Assembly (NCBI GenBank): GCA_017459485.1 | Contig: JAFUCW010000163.1 | Span: 1 to 13,713, forward strand | Direction of reading: 5' to 3' | DNA: 13,713 nt | DNA from: Eggerthellaceae bacterium | GTDB taxonomy: Bacteria; Actinomycetota; Coriobacteriia; Coriobacteriales; Eggerthellaceae | Shown here: piece by piece, positions 1 through 10,700 of the stretch | How positions within the stretch are numbered: position 1 is the stretch's first letter | Layout of the letters: each line of letters begins with the position of its first letter | Position numbers and translations under genes: made by a program | Notes under the pieces: model-generated | Databases searched by the model: none | What the model was told of the DNA's origin: nothing | The model's input: the letters and a program-made list of their open reading frames with translations, nothing else

Positions 1-95
1 ATGCTCCCATCATGGCAGTAAACGACAACGCTGGCACCGTGTTCGCGCATCGCAAAGGACGGTTCCCTGCACCGCTCAATTCGCTGAAGAATTAG
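1..95 (+). CDS. C-terminal end of an unidentified upstream protein (partial)
   Basis: An open frame enters from the window edge in phase 3 and stops with TAG at 93-95, seven bases before the deacetylase start. The last residues read APIMAVNDNAGTVFAHRKGR and then about ten more. Roughly two thirds of its codons end in G or C, like the neighbouring genes. A second frame (phase 2, stop at 119-121) is also open but has a poorer third-position bias, so phase 3 is the better guess. The Shine-Dalgarno of the next gene overlaps the stop codon, which would fit translational coupling. Thirty residues are too few to name a family. Confidence 0.35.
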   Translation, partial: APIMAVNDNAGTVFAHRKGRFPAPLNSLKN

Positions 96-101
96 GAAAA
101 C

Positions 102-1997
102 ATGCCCACGTATCGCACTAGAAACGACACCAAAAGGCCATCCGTCAAGCGGTCAACCGCCGCACCCAGAAAAATTCGCAGCTCGAACGGTTCTTCCGAA
201 TCGAAAGAAGACCACGCTCCGGGCGCCGCTGCCATCTTGCCCAAAGCAAAGGACAAGGTTTTCTCTCTCGCGCAAAAGGGCGCTGGCGAAACGCCCCTCC
301 GCGCAAACAACGCCTCCTGGCCAGCTGCCGCAGCCGTGGCAACGCAAGATCTAGGCCAGCCCCCCGCCAGCGAAAGTGCAGACGGGGGCGCACGCACTGC
401 GGGACGGATCCTTTCGCCCTTGCTCAATGCCACTTGGTTCAACAACGTCGCGGCTGTCTCCTCCAAGCATGGATTCGCGGTGCTCGCCGCAATGCTCAGC
501 GCGCTTGTCGTGCTTTCGTTCACTGGCATCGTAGGCTACGGACTGGCGTCGGCGCCCGATTCCGTGGCAGAGCTTCCAAAAGCCGTGGAACAGCCAGAGA
601 CAATGGAAGTGCAGATCAACGGAAACGCTATTCATATTGCTCCTGCGTCGACCGTCGCGGCAGCGCTCGAAGCCGCAGGTGTCGAAGCCACTGCGGGCAG
701 GCTGCTTTCCGACGACGGAACCGTTGTTGACGAGGCGGGCGGCCACCCAGCGCAGATTCTTGTCAACGACAACCCTGCCGGTCCGGACATGGTGCTTGCA
801 CCGGGAGACCACATTACCGTATCCGCAGGAGCCGACATGACCGAATCCGAAGCACGGGAGCAAGAGGAAGGCGAGGGCGAAGACGGAGACGAGGCAGAGG
901 ACAACGACAAAGAACATGTCCGTGCCGCTACGAGCGTCTGGAGCGACGAGACGCTCGGCTCCATCCACCAGGTCGTCAGCGACGAAGGGGGGATCGGAGC
1001 AAACCAAGAGGGCTCCGAATCGCTTGGCTCCGCCCATATCACGCGTTACAGCATCCGTCCGAGCGAAAAGGTGGTCGCCCTCACGTTCGACGACGGCCCC
1101 TGGGGCGAAACAACCGTACAGCTTCTTGACCTGCTGAAAGAACATGATGTCCGCGCCACGTTCTTCGTCGTGGGCACCACTTTCGACGGCGACGAAGAGG
1201 CCACTGCCCTCGTGAAGCGCGAACACGACGAAGGCCACCAGGTTTGCTCTCACACCTACACCCACGCCAAGGATGCACCCGGATTCCGCATGGCTGGCCT
1301 AAGCTCTGAAGCGCAAATTGACGAGATCGTGCGCAGTCAAGAAGCCATTGCACGCGCAACGGGCACCGAAGCGTCCAAGGTGGTCCGCATGCCCGGCGGC
1401 GCCTACGACGAAAACGTGGCCTACAACGTCCTTCCCTACGTGACTTACGAGATTGGATGGGACATAGACACGCTCGACTGGAGACGCCCTGGAGTCGCCG
1501 CAATCGAAGAGGCGCTGTACAAGGCCGATCCCGGCGACGTTATCCTTATGCACGACGGCGGTGGAGACCGCTCCCAGACGGTAGAAGCGTTGCGCACCGT
1601 CCTTCCGAAGATGAAACAAGAAGGATGGCAGTTCGTCACGATCGACGAACTATTGGCAATCGAAGGCGCCAATCGGGACAACGCCGCAGAAACAAAGCCT
1701 TCCGTTCCCATCCCCGAACCCGAGCCTGCCCCCGAACAGGAGCAGGTGGCCGATAGTGGCGCATACGGCTACGACGCAAGCGGCGGCACCGACTATGGAT
1801 ACACGGATTATGGATACGTGGATGCAAGCGGTACCAGTCAAGGCGTTTCGGACTGGGGATACATCGAATACTGGGACCCCTCTGCAACAAGCGCAACGGG
1901 TGGAATCTCCTACTATGACGCCACGGGAGCGTACGGAGGCGCGACCACCTACTACGACACAACCGGCGCTTACGGAACTTACGGAACCTACTATTAG
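102..1997 (+). CDS. Membrane-anchored NodB-type polysaccharide deacetylase with Tyr/Gly-rich C-terminal tail
   Basis: 631 aa. Carbohydrate esterase family 4 enzymes remove N- or O-acetyl groups from peptidoglycan or other envelope glycans with a divalent metal. The NodB domain (about 320-520) has every motif: TFDDGP with D330/D331, the metal histidines in SHTYTH (H384, H388), RMPGG (R429), DTLDW (D456-W460) and LMHD (H484). In front lie a basic, probably disordered cytoplasmic region (1-120), one membrane helix (about 124-149), a beta-grasp-like module resembling DUF348/SLBB (about 167-243) and an acidic linker (about 248-272). This is a type II membrane topology with the catalytic domain outside. 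The last 78 residues hold 17 tyrosines in YGY, YYD and GAYG motifs. The start follows AGGA at 94-97 at good spacing. The fold and activity are secure from the motifs; substrate (peptidoglycan or another glycan) is inferred only. It converges with tlyA. Confidence 0.93.
   Translation: MPTYRTRNDTKRPSVKRSTAAPRKIRSSNGSSESKEDHAPGAAAILPKAKDKVFSLAQKGAGETPLRANNASWPAAAAVATQDLGQPPASESADGGARTAGRILSPLLNATWFNNVAAVSSKHGFAVLAAMLSALVVLSFTGIVGYGLASAPDSVAELPKAVEQPETMEVQINGNAIHIAPASTVAAALEAAGVEATAGRLLSDDGTVVDEAGGHPAQILVNDNPAGPDMVLAPGDHITVSAGADMTESEAREQEEGEGEDGDEAEDNDKEHVRAATSVWSDETLGSIHQVVSDEGGIGANQEGSESLGSAHITRYSIRPSEKVVALTFDDGPWGETTVQLLDLLKEHDVRATFFVVGTTFDGDEEATALVKREHDEGHQVCSHTYTHAKDAPGFRMAGLSSEAQIDEIVRSQEAIARATGTEASKVVRMPGGAYDENVAYNVLPYVTYEIGWDIDTLDWRRPGVAAIEEALYKADPGDVILMHDGGGDRSQTVEALRTVLPKMKQEGWQFVTIDELLAIEGANRDNAAETKPSVPIPEPEPAPEQEQVADSGAYGYDASGGTDYGYTDYGYVDASGTSQGVSDWGYIEYWDPSATSATGGISYYDATGAYGGATTYYDTTGAYGTYGTYY
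1791..1820 (+). repeat. 15-bp tandem repeat inside the deacetylase tail
   Basis: Two adjacent 15-base units, GACTATGGATACACG (1791-1805) and GATTATGGATACGTG (1806-1820), differ at three positions. They encode DYGYTDYGYV in the Tyr-rich tail. This suggests the tail grew partly by in-frame slippage duplication. Confidence 0.6.
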
Positions 1998-2169
1998 GTC
2001 TTTGTCCCCAACGTACTGGCAATGCTACGCGCTCCTATAGCCTCCGTTTTGGATACGCGCTCATTCAGGCGTCGCTCGTCGGAGCGCTCGCCAGCCGCCT
2101 TGTCGTCTTGCTACAGGCAAACGTTAAAGCACGCAAGCAAAAACAGTGTTTGGAGCACCGCACATGCGC
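1998..2169. other. Convergent intergenic region between the deacetylase and tlyA
   Basis: This 172-base region separates two genes that end towards each other. No credible ORF or RNA gene is visible. Apart from the hairpin at 2068-2092 it holds a 9-base direct repeat (TACGCGCTC) about 30 bases apart. No canonical T-run terminator was found for either gene. Confidence 0.5.
2068..2092. terminator. Possible hairpin terminator between convergent genes
   Basis: GGCG (2068-2071) pairs with CGCC (2089-2092), and CGCTC (2073-2077) pairs with GAGCG (2082-2086) around a GTCG loop, with a small internal bulge. The hairpin sits where two convergent transcripts would need to stop. There is no following U-tract in either direction, so this is a weak, position-supported call. 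Confidence 0.3.
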
Positions 2170-2904
2170 CTAGCCCTTGAAGCATGCACGTACGAAATGC
2201 TCAATGTTGCCGGCCTTCTTGCCATGCACAGGCGACTCCATCGTCCCTGTCACAACGAAACCCGCACGCACAAGAGCATCGGACACCTCTGCAACCGTGC
2301 GGGCTCGCACTTCCGGATCCGTGACAAGACCAGCTTCGGTTTCGCCATGACCGCTTTCGAACTGGGGCTTAACCAAAGCGATCAACACGCTTCCTGGTTC
2401 GCACAAACATGCGAACGTGGGCGCCAACTGAGCAAGCCCTATGAAGCTCAAGTCGGCAACAATAAGGTCGAAGGGTGCGCCCAGATCTGCGGGGTTAGCT
2501 GTGCGGATGTTCGTGCGCTCGAACACCGTCGTGCGTGCATCGTTGCGCACGACATCCGCCAAGATGCCGTATCCCACATCGACGCACGTCACAGAGGAGG
2601 ACCCCGACTGCAGAAGACAATCGGAAAAGCCCCCTGTGGAAGAGCCGACGTCGATGCAACGCAGGCCTGCAACCTCCTGCCCAAACCCTTCGAGGGCCGC
2701 ATGGAGCTTGTCGCCCCCACGAGAGACGTAGCGACCTTTCCTTTTTAGCTGAAGAAGCGTATCGGGCGCGACCATCTGGGCAGGGGAAGTGGCGTACTCG
2801 TCGCCCACCTTCACTTCGCGCGCCACCACAAAGGGCACCGCTTCGCCAGCAGTGGGCACCAACCCCCGGGAGACCATCAATTCGTCAAGTCTGACTCTCT
2901 TCAT
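2170..2904 (-). CDS. tlyA: TlyA-family rRNA 2'-O-methyltransferase (hemolysin A-like)
   Basis: 244 aa, of usual length. TlyA proteins methylate ribose 2'-OH groups of rRNA with S-adenosylmethionine; in mycobacteria the targets are 16S and 23S rRNA, and methylation sensitises ribosomes to capreomycin. An N-terminal S4 RNA-binding domain (about 3-60, starting RLDELMVSRGL) is followed by RGGDKL and a Rossmann methyltransferase fold with the SAM loop DVGSSTGGFSD (85-95). The K-D-K-E catalytic set is present as K66, D151, K179 and E235, offset by three residues from the mycobacterial positions as I recall them. The older hemolysin name refers to a contested activity. It follows ligA on the same strand after 121 bases. 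The start at 2904 has no Shine-Dalgarno in front and lies 8 bases after a TATACT box, so the mRNA may be leaderless. Confidence 0.93.
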   Translation of the reverse strand: MKRVRLDELMVSRGLVPTAGEAVPFVVAREVKVGDEYATSPAQMVAPDTLLQLKRKGRYVSRGGDKLHAALEGFGQEVAGLRCIDVGSSTGGFSDCLLQSGSSSVTCVDVGYGILADVVRNDARTTVFERTNIRTANPADLGAPFDLIVADLSFIGLAQLAPTFACLCEPGSVLIALVKPQFESGHGETEAGLVTDPEVRARTVAEVSDALVRAGFVVTGTMESPVHGKKAGNIEHFVRACFKG

Positions 2905-2912
2905 AGCAAGAA

Positions 2913-2941
2913 AGTATAGCCTAGCGGCCCAGCGAACAAAG
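2913..2941 (-). promoter_or_regulatory. Candidate tlyA promoter giving a leaderless mRNA
   Basis: On the minus strand TATACT (2913-2918) is a strong -10 match and lies exactly 8 bases before the tlyA ATG, so the first transcribed base would be at or next to the A of the start codon. The -35 region is poor: CTTTGT at 17-bp spacing or TTGTTC at 15-bp spacing. There is no AGG-type sequence between the -10 box and the ATG. Confidence 0.45.
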
Positions 2942-2970
2942 AGAAGCGCCCTGTCCCATCAGCGTAGGCC

Positions 2971-2983
2971 CACGAGCATCGTG
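2971..2983. repeat. Inverted repeat CACGA-GCA-TCGTG between ligA and tlyA
   Basis: A perfect 5-bp inverted repeat with a 3-base loop lies about 40 bases beyond the ligA stop. It could form a small RNA hairpin at the ligA mRNA end. No T-run follows, so it is not called a terminator. Confidence 0.3.
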
Positions 2984-3025
2984 CAGGTTGATTATCGTCA
3001 AACCAGGTCGCCTTTAAAGACCGAG

Positions 3026-5285
<2,260 letters not shown>

Positions 5286-6164
5286 TTACGCAGTGCGCCC
5301 ACCACCTACCGACAAGACGGCCTTCGGAAGATAGGCGATCACATCTTCGGGCGTGACGGAAATGCTCGTCAGGTCGTGCGCCGCAAGAGAACCCGCACGT
5401 GCATGCAATGTCGTCCCCAAAACGCATGCATCCACCGGTTCGATCCCCTGCGCAAGCAGGGCGCCCACGGTTCCCGCGAGCACATCGCCCGTACCTGCCT
5501 TCGAAAGGGCGGAGGTTCCTTCGGTCATCACGTAGCAATCCTTGCCGTCGGAGATGTAGGTGTTGGGGCCTTTCAACACGCAGATAGCGTGGTAGGACTG
5601 GGCAAGGCCACATGCAAGTTCCTCTGGGTCGTCCATGGGCAAGCCGAACGGACGGGCCAGGCCCTCCGCCTCGCCGAAGTGAGGGGTGATGATCCTAGAG
5701 AGGTTGTCCGCCGTGCGCTGCTCGCACAACGCCGGAATCTTGCGCACCGAAAGCATGGCAAGCGCTCCCCCATCCACCAACACGGAAGCCTTACCTCGCT
5801 TGAGAATCTGACGCGTGACGTTGGCAATATAGGGGTCCGTCGCATCGAATCCGCAGCCAAGCACGTAGGCACGCGGATGGCGCTCGTCTGCGCGCGGCAT
5901 CCAGTTGGTGCCGTCCCAGTCGCTCCACGCACGCACCACCAGCGAAGGTGCAATGGTCTGAACATGCCCGACGATGGGATCTTCCACGTAGACTTCGGTG
6001 TAGCCTGCACCGGCACGCTGGCTCGCAAGCGCCGCAAGTCCCGCTGCACCTGGATATGCGCGGCTGCCCACCACCAGGATGAGCCGCCCGCGGGAATACT
6101 TGTACAGGTTGGGCGTAGGGTATGGCAGCAGGTCGGCCAGCTCTTCGCTTGTGTATTCGCGCAT
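5286..6164 (-). CDS. nnrD: ADP-dependent NAD(P)H-hydrate dehydratase (stand-alone NnrD)
   Basis: 292 aa. NnrD dehydrates S-NAD(P)HX, the damaged hydrated cofactor, back to NAD(P)H using ADP (ATP in eukaryotes); it acts in the cytoplasm. Ribokinase-like fold features are visible: GSRAYPGAAGLA (33-44), TPHFGE (160-165; many homologues have HPGE), LKGPNTYI (197-204) and the nucleotide and catalytic loop SKAGTGDVLAG (221-231, with D227). The DADALN-type motif is replaced by VDGGALAML. Many bacteria fuse this domain to an N-terminal NnrE epimerase; here no epimerase domain is present in the protein or elsewhere in the window. The ATG directly abuts the acpS stop (TAG then ATG), with AGGAGGG inside the last acpS codons, so translation is probably coupled. 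The acpS-nnrD pairing is a widespread conserved neighbourhood, which supports both calls. Confidence 0.9.
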   Translation of the reverse strand: MREYTSEELADLLPYPTPNLYKYSRGRLILVVGSRAYPGAAGLAALASQRAGAGYTEVYVEDPIVGHVQTIAPSLVVRAWSDWDGTNWMPRADERHPRAYVLGCGFDATDPYIANVTRQILKRGKASVLVDGGALAMLSVRKIPALCEQRTADNLSRIITPHFGEAEGLARPFGLPMDDPEELACGLAQSYHAICVLKGPNTYISDGKDCYVMTEGTSALSKAGTGDVLAGTVGALLAQGIEPVDACVLGTTLHARAGSLAAHDLTSISVTPEDVIAYLPKAVLSVGGGRTA

Positions 6165-7073
6165 CTAGCCCTCCTGTGCATCCGACACTTCGGAGGTCGC
6201 ATCCACATCAGTCGATTCCCGCACGGAATCATCCAAGTCAAGGGCCTCCTCTGCAGCCGGCAGGTCAGAAACCCCCTGCGCATCAGGCGACACCTGCTCA
6301 GAATCGCCCAAATCGGGAAGTGTTCCGGTGGTCTGCCCATGTTCGTCGCGCACGGGCAGGTCGTCGAGCATAGAGCGCGCCTCTTTGAACTGTTTCGCCA
6401 GCTCCTCCATGGGATCGACGCGTTCTTCCGCCACGCGCACCGAATCCTCCGTGATCGCCATGGCGCAGGCGACCGCGTCGGAATGCGTGTACGAAAGCGA
6501 GACGGGAATCTCGCGCACGCCCTGTGCCTTTGCAACCTCGGCAGCGCGTCGGTGGAGCCTGACCTGTGGGCGGCCGTACTGGTTGCGCACCACTTCCACA
6601 TCTGCAGGAGCGATGCCGAACGAAAATCCCGTTCCCAGGGCCTTGAGCACCGCCTCCTTGGCGGCAAAACGCGTTGCGTAGTGGACGTGGGGCGACGCCA
6701 TGGATTCGCAGTACGCGCGTTCCTCTTCCGTGTAGACGCGCCGAGCGAAGCTGGGAGTGCGCGCGAGAACGCGTTTCATGCGCGCAATCTCCACCAAGTC
6801 AACGCCCAGGCCCACGCTACCTTCTAAGTCGACGGGGATGGCGGCATCTTCTTCGGGGTCCGAGACGCGGTCGGCCTGACTGCGGGCTTTTTCCTGCTCG
6901 TCCCCGGCGCTGCGCCCTTCCACGGTTCCGGATGCGGCAGGTGCGGACGCGCCTGCAGGCCCAGATGCAGCCAATACGGACGCGCCTGCAGGCTCGGGAG
7001 CGGCCGATTCCGCAGGCACAGTCTTCGCATCGGCCGCATCCCGACCGTTTTGTTGTTCCTGAATGGTATCCAT
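6165..7073 (-). CDS. acpS: Holo-[acyl-carrier-protein] synthase with long N- and C-terminal extensions
   Basis: 302 aa, while typical AcpS is about 120-130. AcpS transfers 4'-phosphopantetheine from CoA to the carrier serine of apo-ACP, activating it for fatty acid synthesis. The catalytic domain covers about 87-214: GLGVDLVEIARM with metal ligand D92, FARRVYTEEE, and RFAAKEAVLKALGTG with E140. The late motif reads VSLSYTHSDA where B. subtilis AcpS has VSITHTKEYA, so its His is Tyr here. The first ~86 residues are Ala/Pro/Gly-rich and contain an 11-residue tandem repeat (28-38 and 39-49). The last ~85 are acidic. Both look disordered and match no domain I know. An alternative GTG start at codon 87 would trim the first extension, and the Shine-Dalgarno-like AGGGG lies only one base before the chosen ATG, so the start is not settled. 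The ATG is nine bases after the tetR stop. Confidence 0.9.
   Translation of the reverse strand: MDTIQEQQNGRDAADAKTVPAESAAPEPAGASVLAASGPAGASAPAASGTVEGRSAGDEQEKARSQADRVSDPEEDAAIPVDLEGSVGLGVDLVEIARMKRVLARTPSFARRVYTEEERAYCESMASPHVHYATRFAAKEAVLKALGTGFSFGIAPADVEVVRNQYGRPQVRLHRRAAEVAKAQGVREIPVSLSYTHSDAVACAMAITEDSVRVAEERVDPMEELAKQFKEARSMLDDLPVRDEHGQTTGTLPDLGDSEQVSPDAQGVSDLPAAEEALDLDDSVRESTDVDATSEVSDAQEG
6944..6993 (-). repeat. 17-bp direct repeat (33-bp period) in the acpS 5' region
   Basis: CGGACGCGCCTGCAGGC occurs identically at 6944-6960 and 6977-6993 on the plus strand. The 33-base offset equals 11 codons and encodes the tandem peptides PAGASVLAASG and PAGASAPAASG in the AcpS N-terminal extension. 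It looks like a recent in-frame duplication in a low-constraint segment. Confidence 0.75.
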
Positions 7074-7082
7074 GCCCCTATT

Positions 7083-7721
7083 CTACCGTAGGGCGACGGC
7101 ATGATGGACGAAGTCGTGTATGCGCTCCGTAAACTGCTCACGGGAAAGCCGCGCGGGACCTTCCTCGCCCAAGCAGTACACGGCGTCAGCCACCACCATT
7201 CCCACGATGCTCGCTGCTGCAAACGTGGGATCAAGGTCGCTTCTCACCGTGCCTTCGTCCTGCCCGCGCGTAAGCTGCAAGGCGATAAGGTCGATGAGCC
7301 CTTGTCCGGCCGATCGGACGCCCTCGGACCACGCCCTGCCGCTGCGCCATATCTCCGTTGCGAACAGCTGGGCCAACTCGTGTCGTTCATAAAGCCGTGT
7401 GGAAAACGCGCCAAGCATCCCCAGCAGCACTTCGCTTGGGCTCCCTTCGCTTTCGGCGATTTCTTCGAACTGGTCCGCGACAGCAGAGAATTCCAGGTCG
7501 AGGATGCTTTCCGCCATCTGCTCCTTGCTCTTGAAGTGGTAGTAGGCGACGCCCTTCGACACGCCCGCCTCGCGCACGATCTCCTCGACCGTTGCTGCCG
7601 CGAATCCCTTGCGGCCGATAACCCTCAAGGCGGCATCAAGCAGAGCTCCGCGAGTGCGGTCTGCCTTCTTCAGTTTGGGCACGAACCCTCCTTCGGATTT
7701 CGCCGTATGCGCAATTGCCAT
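7083..7721 (-). CDS. TetR/AcrR-family transcriptional regulator
   Basis: 212 aa, standard for the family. The N-terminal helix-turn-helix is clear: TRGALLDAALRVIGRKGFAA, then TVEEIVREAGVSKGVAYYHF (44-63) and KSKEQM. The C-terminal helical half (about 70-205) would form the dimer interface and ligand pocket; its ligand cannot be predicted. The gene starts nine bases after the permease stop. Its Shine-Dalgarno, AAGGTGAG, overlaps that stop codon, so it is probably translated from the ABC/Pip transcript. Its likely operators are the two GACC-N4-GGTC palindromes upstream of the ATPase gene (11777-11790 and 11841-11854), which would make the operon self-repressing. The family call is secure from the HTH; the operator assignment is inference from symmetry, position and gene order. 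Confidence 0.92.
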   Translation of the reverse strand: MAIAHTAKSEGGFVPKLKKADRTRGALLDAALRVIGRKGFAAATVEEIVREAGVSKGVAYYHFKSKEQMAESILDLEFSAVADQFEEIAESEGSPSEVLLGMLGAFSTRLYERHELAQLFATEIWRSGRAWSEGVRSAGQGLIDLIALQLTRGQDEGTVRSDLDPTFAAASIVGMVVADAVYCLGEEGPARLSREQFTERIHDFVHHAVALR

Positions 7722-7730
7722 GCTCTCACC

Positions 7731-10700
7731 TTACCCTAGCTGGAGAACCGGATGCAAGTCGCTCATGGACACCAGGCGCTTGCGCCACGCGGAAAAGCTG
7801 GTGACGAAGAAGCAGCCCAACCCTATTGCAAGCAGCACCCCTGCGCATGTTGCCACCACACCCATGTCGCTGCCGGTCATGATCTGGCGCATGGCAGCCA
7901 CCTCGTAGGTCATGGGGAGGAAAGGATTGATCGCCTGGAAGAACGCCGGCGTCTGCTCGATGGGGAACGTACCGGCAGCGCTGGTCAGCTGCAGCATGAG
8001 CAAGATGATGGAGATGAACTTGCCTGGGAACCCGAAGGCGGCCATGAGCATTTGCATGATCGCAGCGAACACGAGCGCTGCAAACACTCCGAACGTGTAG
8101 TAAAGGGGGACGTTGTCAATCTGCAAGTCCAGCCCGAACTGGAGCGTCGCCAGAAGCAGCAGGGCCTGAACGACGCTGAGCACCGCTGCGGGCATGTAGC
8201 TTGCAAACGCCACCATGACTGGATTGCCGCCCGAAAGGATAAGGCGCTTGTCGAGCGGCTTGAACACGAATGTGCCCATGAGCGCACCAACCCATAGGCC
8301 AAGCGCGATGAAGTAGGGCGAAAAGCCCGTTCCGTAGTTTTTCACAGACGTGAACTTGCTCTCCTCTAGCTTCACCGGCGAGCTCATGACCTCGGCCTTC
8401 GCCTGTGCGTGCGACACCCTCAAGTTCGAAACGCCGTCCGACAAGCCGCTCGCCAGCTCACCTGAGCCGTCCACGGCAGAGACAAGCCCGTCCGTCAGCT
8501 TTGCGCTCCCGTCGGCCAGCTTGCCTGTGCCGTCGGAAGCCTTGTGAGCGCCGTCCTGGATTTGCTTCGTGCCAGAAAGAAGCTCCGAAACGCCAGCGTC
8601 CACCTGCGACGCGCCGTTTGCCACGGAGGATGCGCCGTCATTCAACGTACCGGTTCCCTGCCGGGCCTGGTCAAGCCCTCCTTTAAGCGTAGAGGTGCCG
8701 GTGGAAAGCGTTGCTGCGCCGGCTGCCAGGTCGAACGACCCAGAACGGACCCTGCCTATGCCTGCGGAAAGGTCGGATGCCCCCTGCGCCAAGCTGGCGG
8801 AGCCATCCGACACGCGCGTCCCGCCTTCGGATGCGCTCTTCGCTCCTGACGCAAGGGTCGCCGCACCACTCGCGGCACTTGAGATGCCGCCGCTGAGAGC
8901 GTTGGCGCCTTCGGAGAGCTTCCCCGCACCGCTGTCCACTTGCGTTGCCCCGTCGGAGACCCCCTTCGTGCTGGTGGCCAAAGTCCCCATGCTCTTGTTC
9001 ACCGTCGAAGAGCCTTCATCGATCGCGACGATGGCCTCCCTGAGCGCAGGTGCGCCCTCGACAAGGGGCAACACTTTGCTGCTGAAAGAGGAGTAGCCCG
9101 ATTTGAGCGTCGCCGCGCCTCCGATCAGGGTCGCGGCATCTTCTTCGCTGCCGATGGCACCGACTGCCTGGTCGAGCCCGTCTGCGATTTGGGATGCGGC
9201 ACCCTGGGCCTTTGCCAAGCTCTCGTCTGCGGTCGTCTTCAGCTGCCCAAGCCCCCCATCTACCTGCACGAGACCCGTATCCATGGCTTCTCCGTCTGCC
9301 AGGCCAACCGCAACTTGGGATGCGCCTTCGTTCGCAGCCGCAATCGTTGCCGAGGCACCCCCCTTGCCTGCGTCGAGCAGTCCCTTCGCCTGCTCGAGCG
9401 CCGCCTGCTGCGATGGATCGAGTGAAGACGCGTCTATGGCGGACAGGGAAGCTAACGCGCCGTCCACCTGCGCTTGCGCCCCATCGAGAGCACCCTTGAT
9501 CGCAACTGCGCCGTCATGTGCGCTATTACGGCCTTCCTGCAGCTTCGCAACGCCGCCCTGCAATTGGGAGACGGCATTGTCTATTGCGGAGGAGTCCCCC
9601 AGAGAGCCGGACAGCTGTCGCGTCGCCGCGGCGGCGTAGGCCAAGCCGGTCTTGCCCTCTGCGCTCCCCTTGAGCTGGACGAGCCCTGCAGACAACGAGT
9701 CGATTCCCGTCGATATCCCGGCAGAGCCCTCCTGGGCCGCCTTGACGTCCTGCTGGCTTGGAAGCTGCTTGGTGCTTTCTGCAAGCTGGGCGGTGCCTGC
9801 CGCCAATGCGGACGTCCCTTGGTCGCGCAGTTTCGCAGCACCGTCAGAGACCGCTTTGGCACCGCTCGAAAGGGACGTGGCGCCCTTCGCAAGGGTCTGG
9901 GCACCGGAAGCCAGGCTGCTGCCGCCCTCTTTGAGGGCGACTTGACCTTCAGAAAGCTCCTTCGCGCCCGCCGACAGCTTGCCCAGGCCATCGGAAAGCT
10001 CCTTCGCGCCCGAAGAAAGCGTTTGCGCTCCGGTGCTCAGGAAGCTGCCCCCTGCATCAAGCTCCTCCGTGCCGCCCGCGAGCGTGGAGGCGCCGGAAGA
10101 AAGCGCGGCTGCACCCGCTTCGAGTTCGTTTGCGCCATTGGCCAGCTGCGCCGAGCCGTCGGCGAGTGTGTGTGCGCCTTCGGCAAGGGCAGTCGAGCCA
10201 CTCGCCAGCTCTCCTGTGCCCGATTTGAGCGTGGTCTGGCCATCTACCAGCTTGTCGACGCCTGCGGCAAGCTCCTTGGACCCGCTTTCGAGCGTGTTCA
10301 AGTTGTCGGTTATCTCCTTGCTTCCAGCATGCGCATCTTTGAGTCCGCTTTCAAGCTCTCCTGCCCCGTCCGATGCCTTCTGCAGGTCATCGGCACCGTC
10401 GTTGACCTTGCCAAACACCGTCTCCCAGTACTCTTCGGCCACCGTATCGCTCACCTGCTGGCGCACCTCTTTCCACACCGATCCGCCAATTTGGCTGGCA
10501 AGCATGTTCTGCGCCTCGTTGTACTCGATTTGCAGCTGCGCCGCCTCTGGGCTGTCGCTGTCCGCCGACGCTATGGCGGCCGTGAAGTCCTTCGGAATAG
10601 TGCATGTCATGTAGAAGGTGCCGTCTGCGAGGCCCTTGCGCGCAGCATCTGCTGTGACGAAATGCCACCCCAGCCCGTCGTCGTTGTTCCGCAGGCGGTC

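Noticed and set aside
1998..2169. Possible small RNA or tRNA between convergent genes
   Set aside because: No cloverleaf, no TTCGA-type T-loop and no promoter-terminator pair; only a small hairpin is visible.
8400..10350. Periodic DNA pattern resembling a repeat array or CRISPR
   Set aside because: The pattern is a 21-base codon periodicity from the LxxG heptads in a protein, with diverged units and no spacer/repeat structure.
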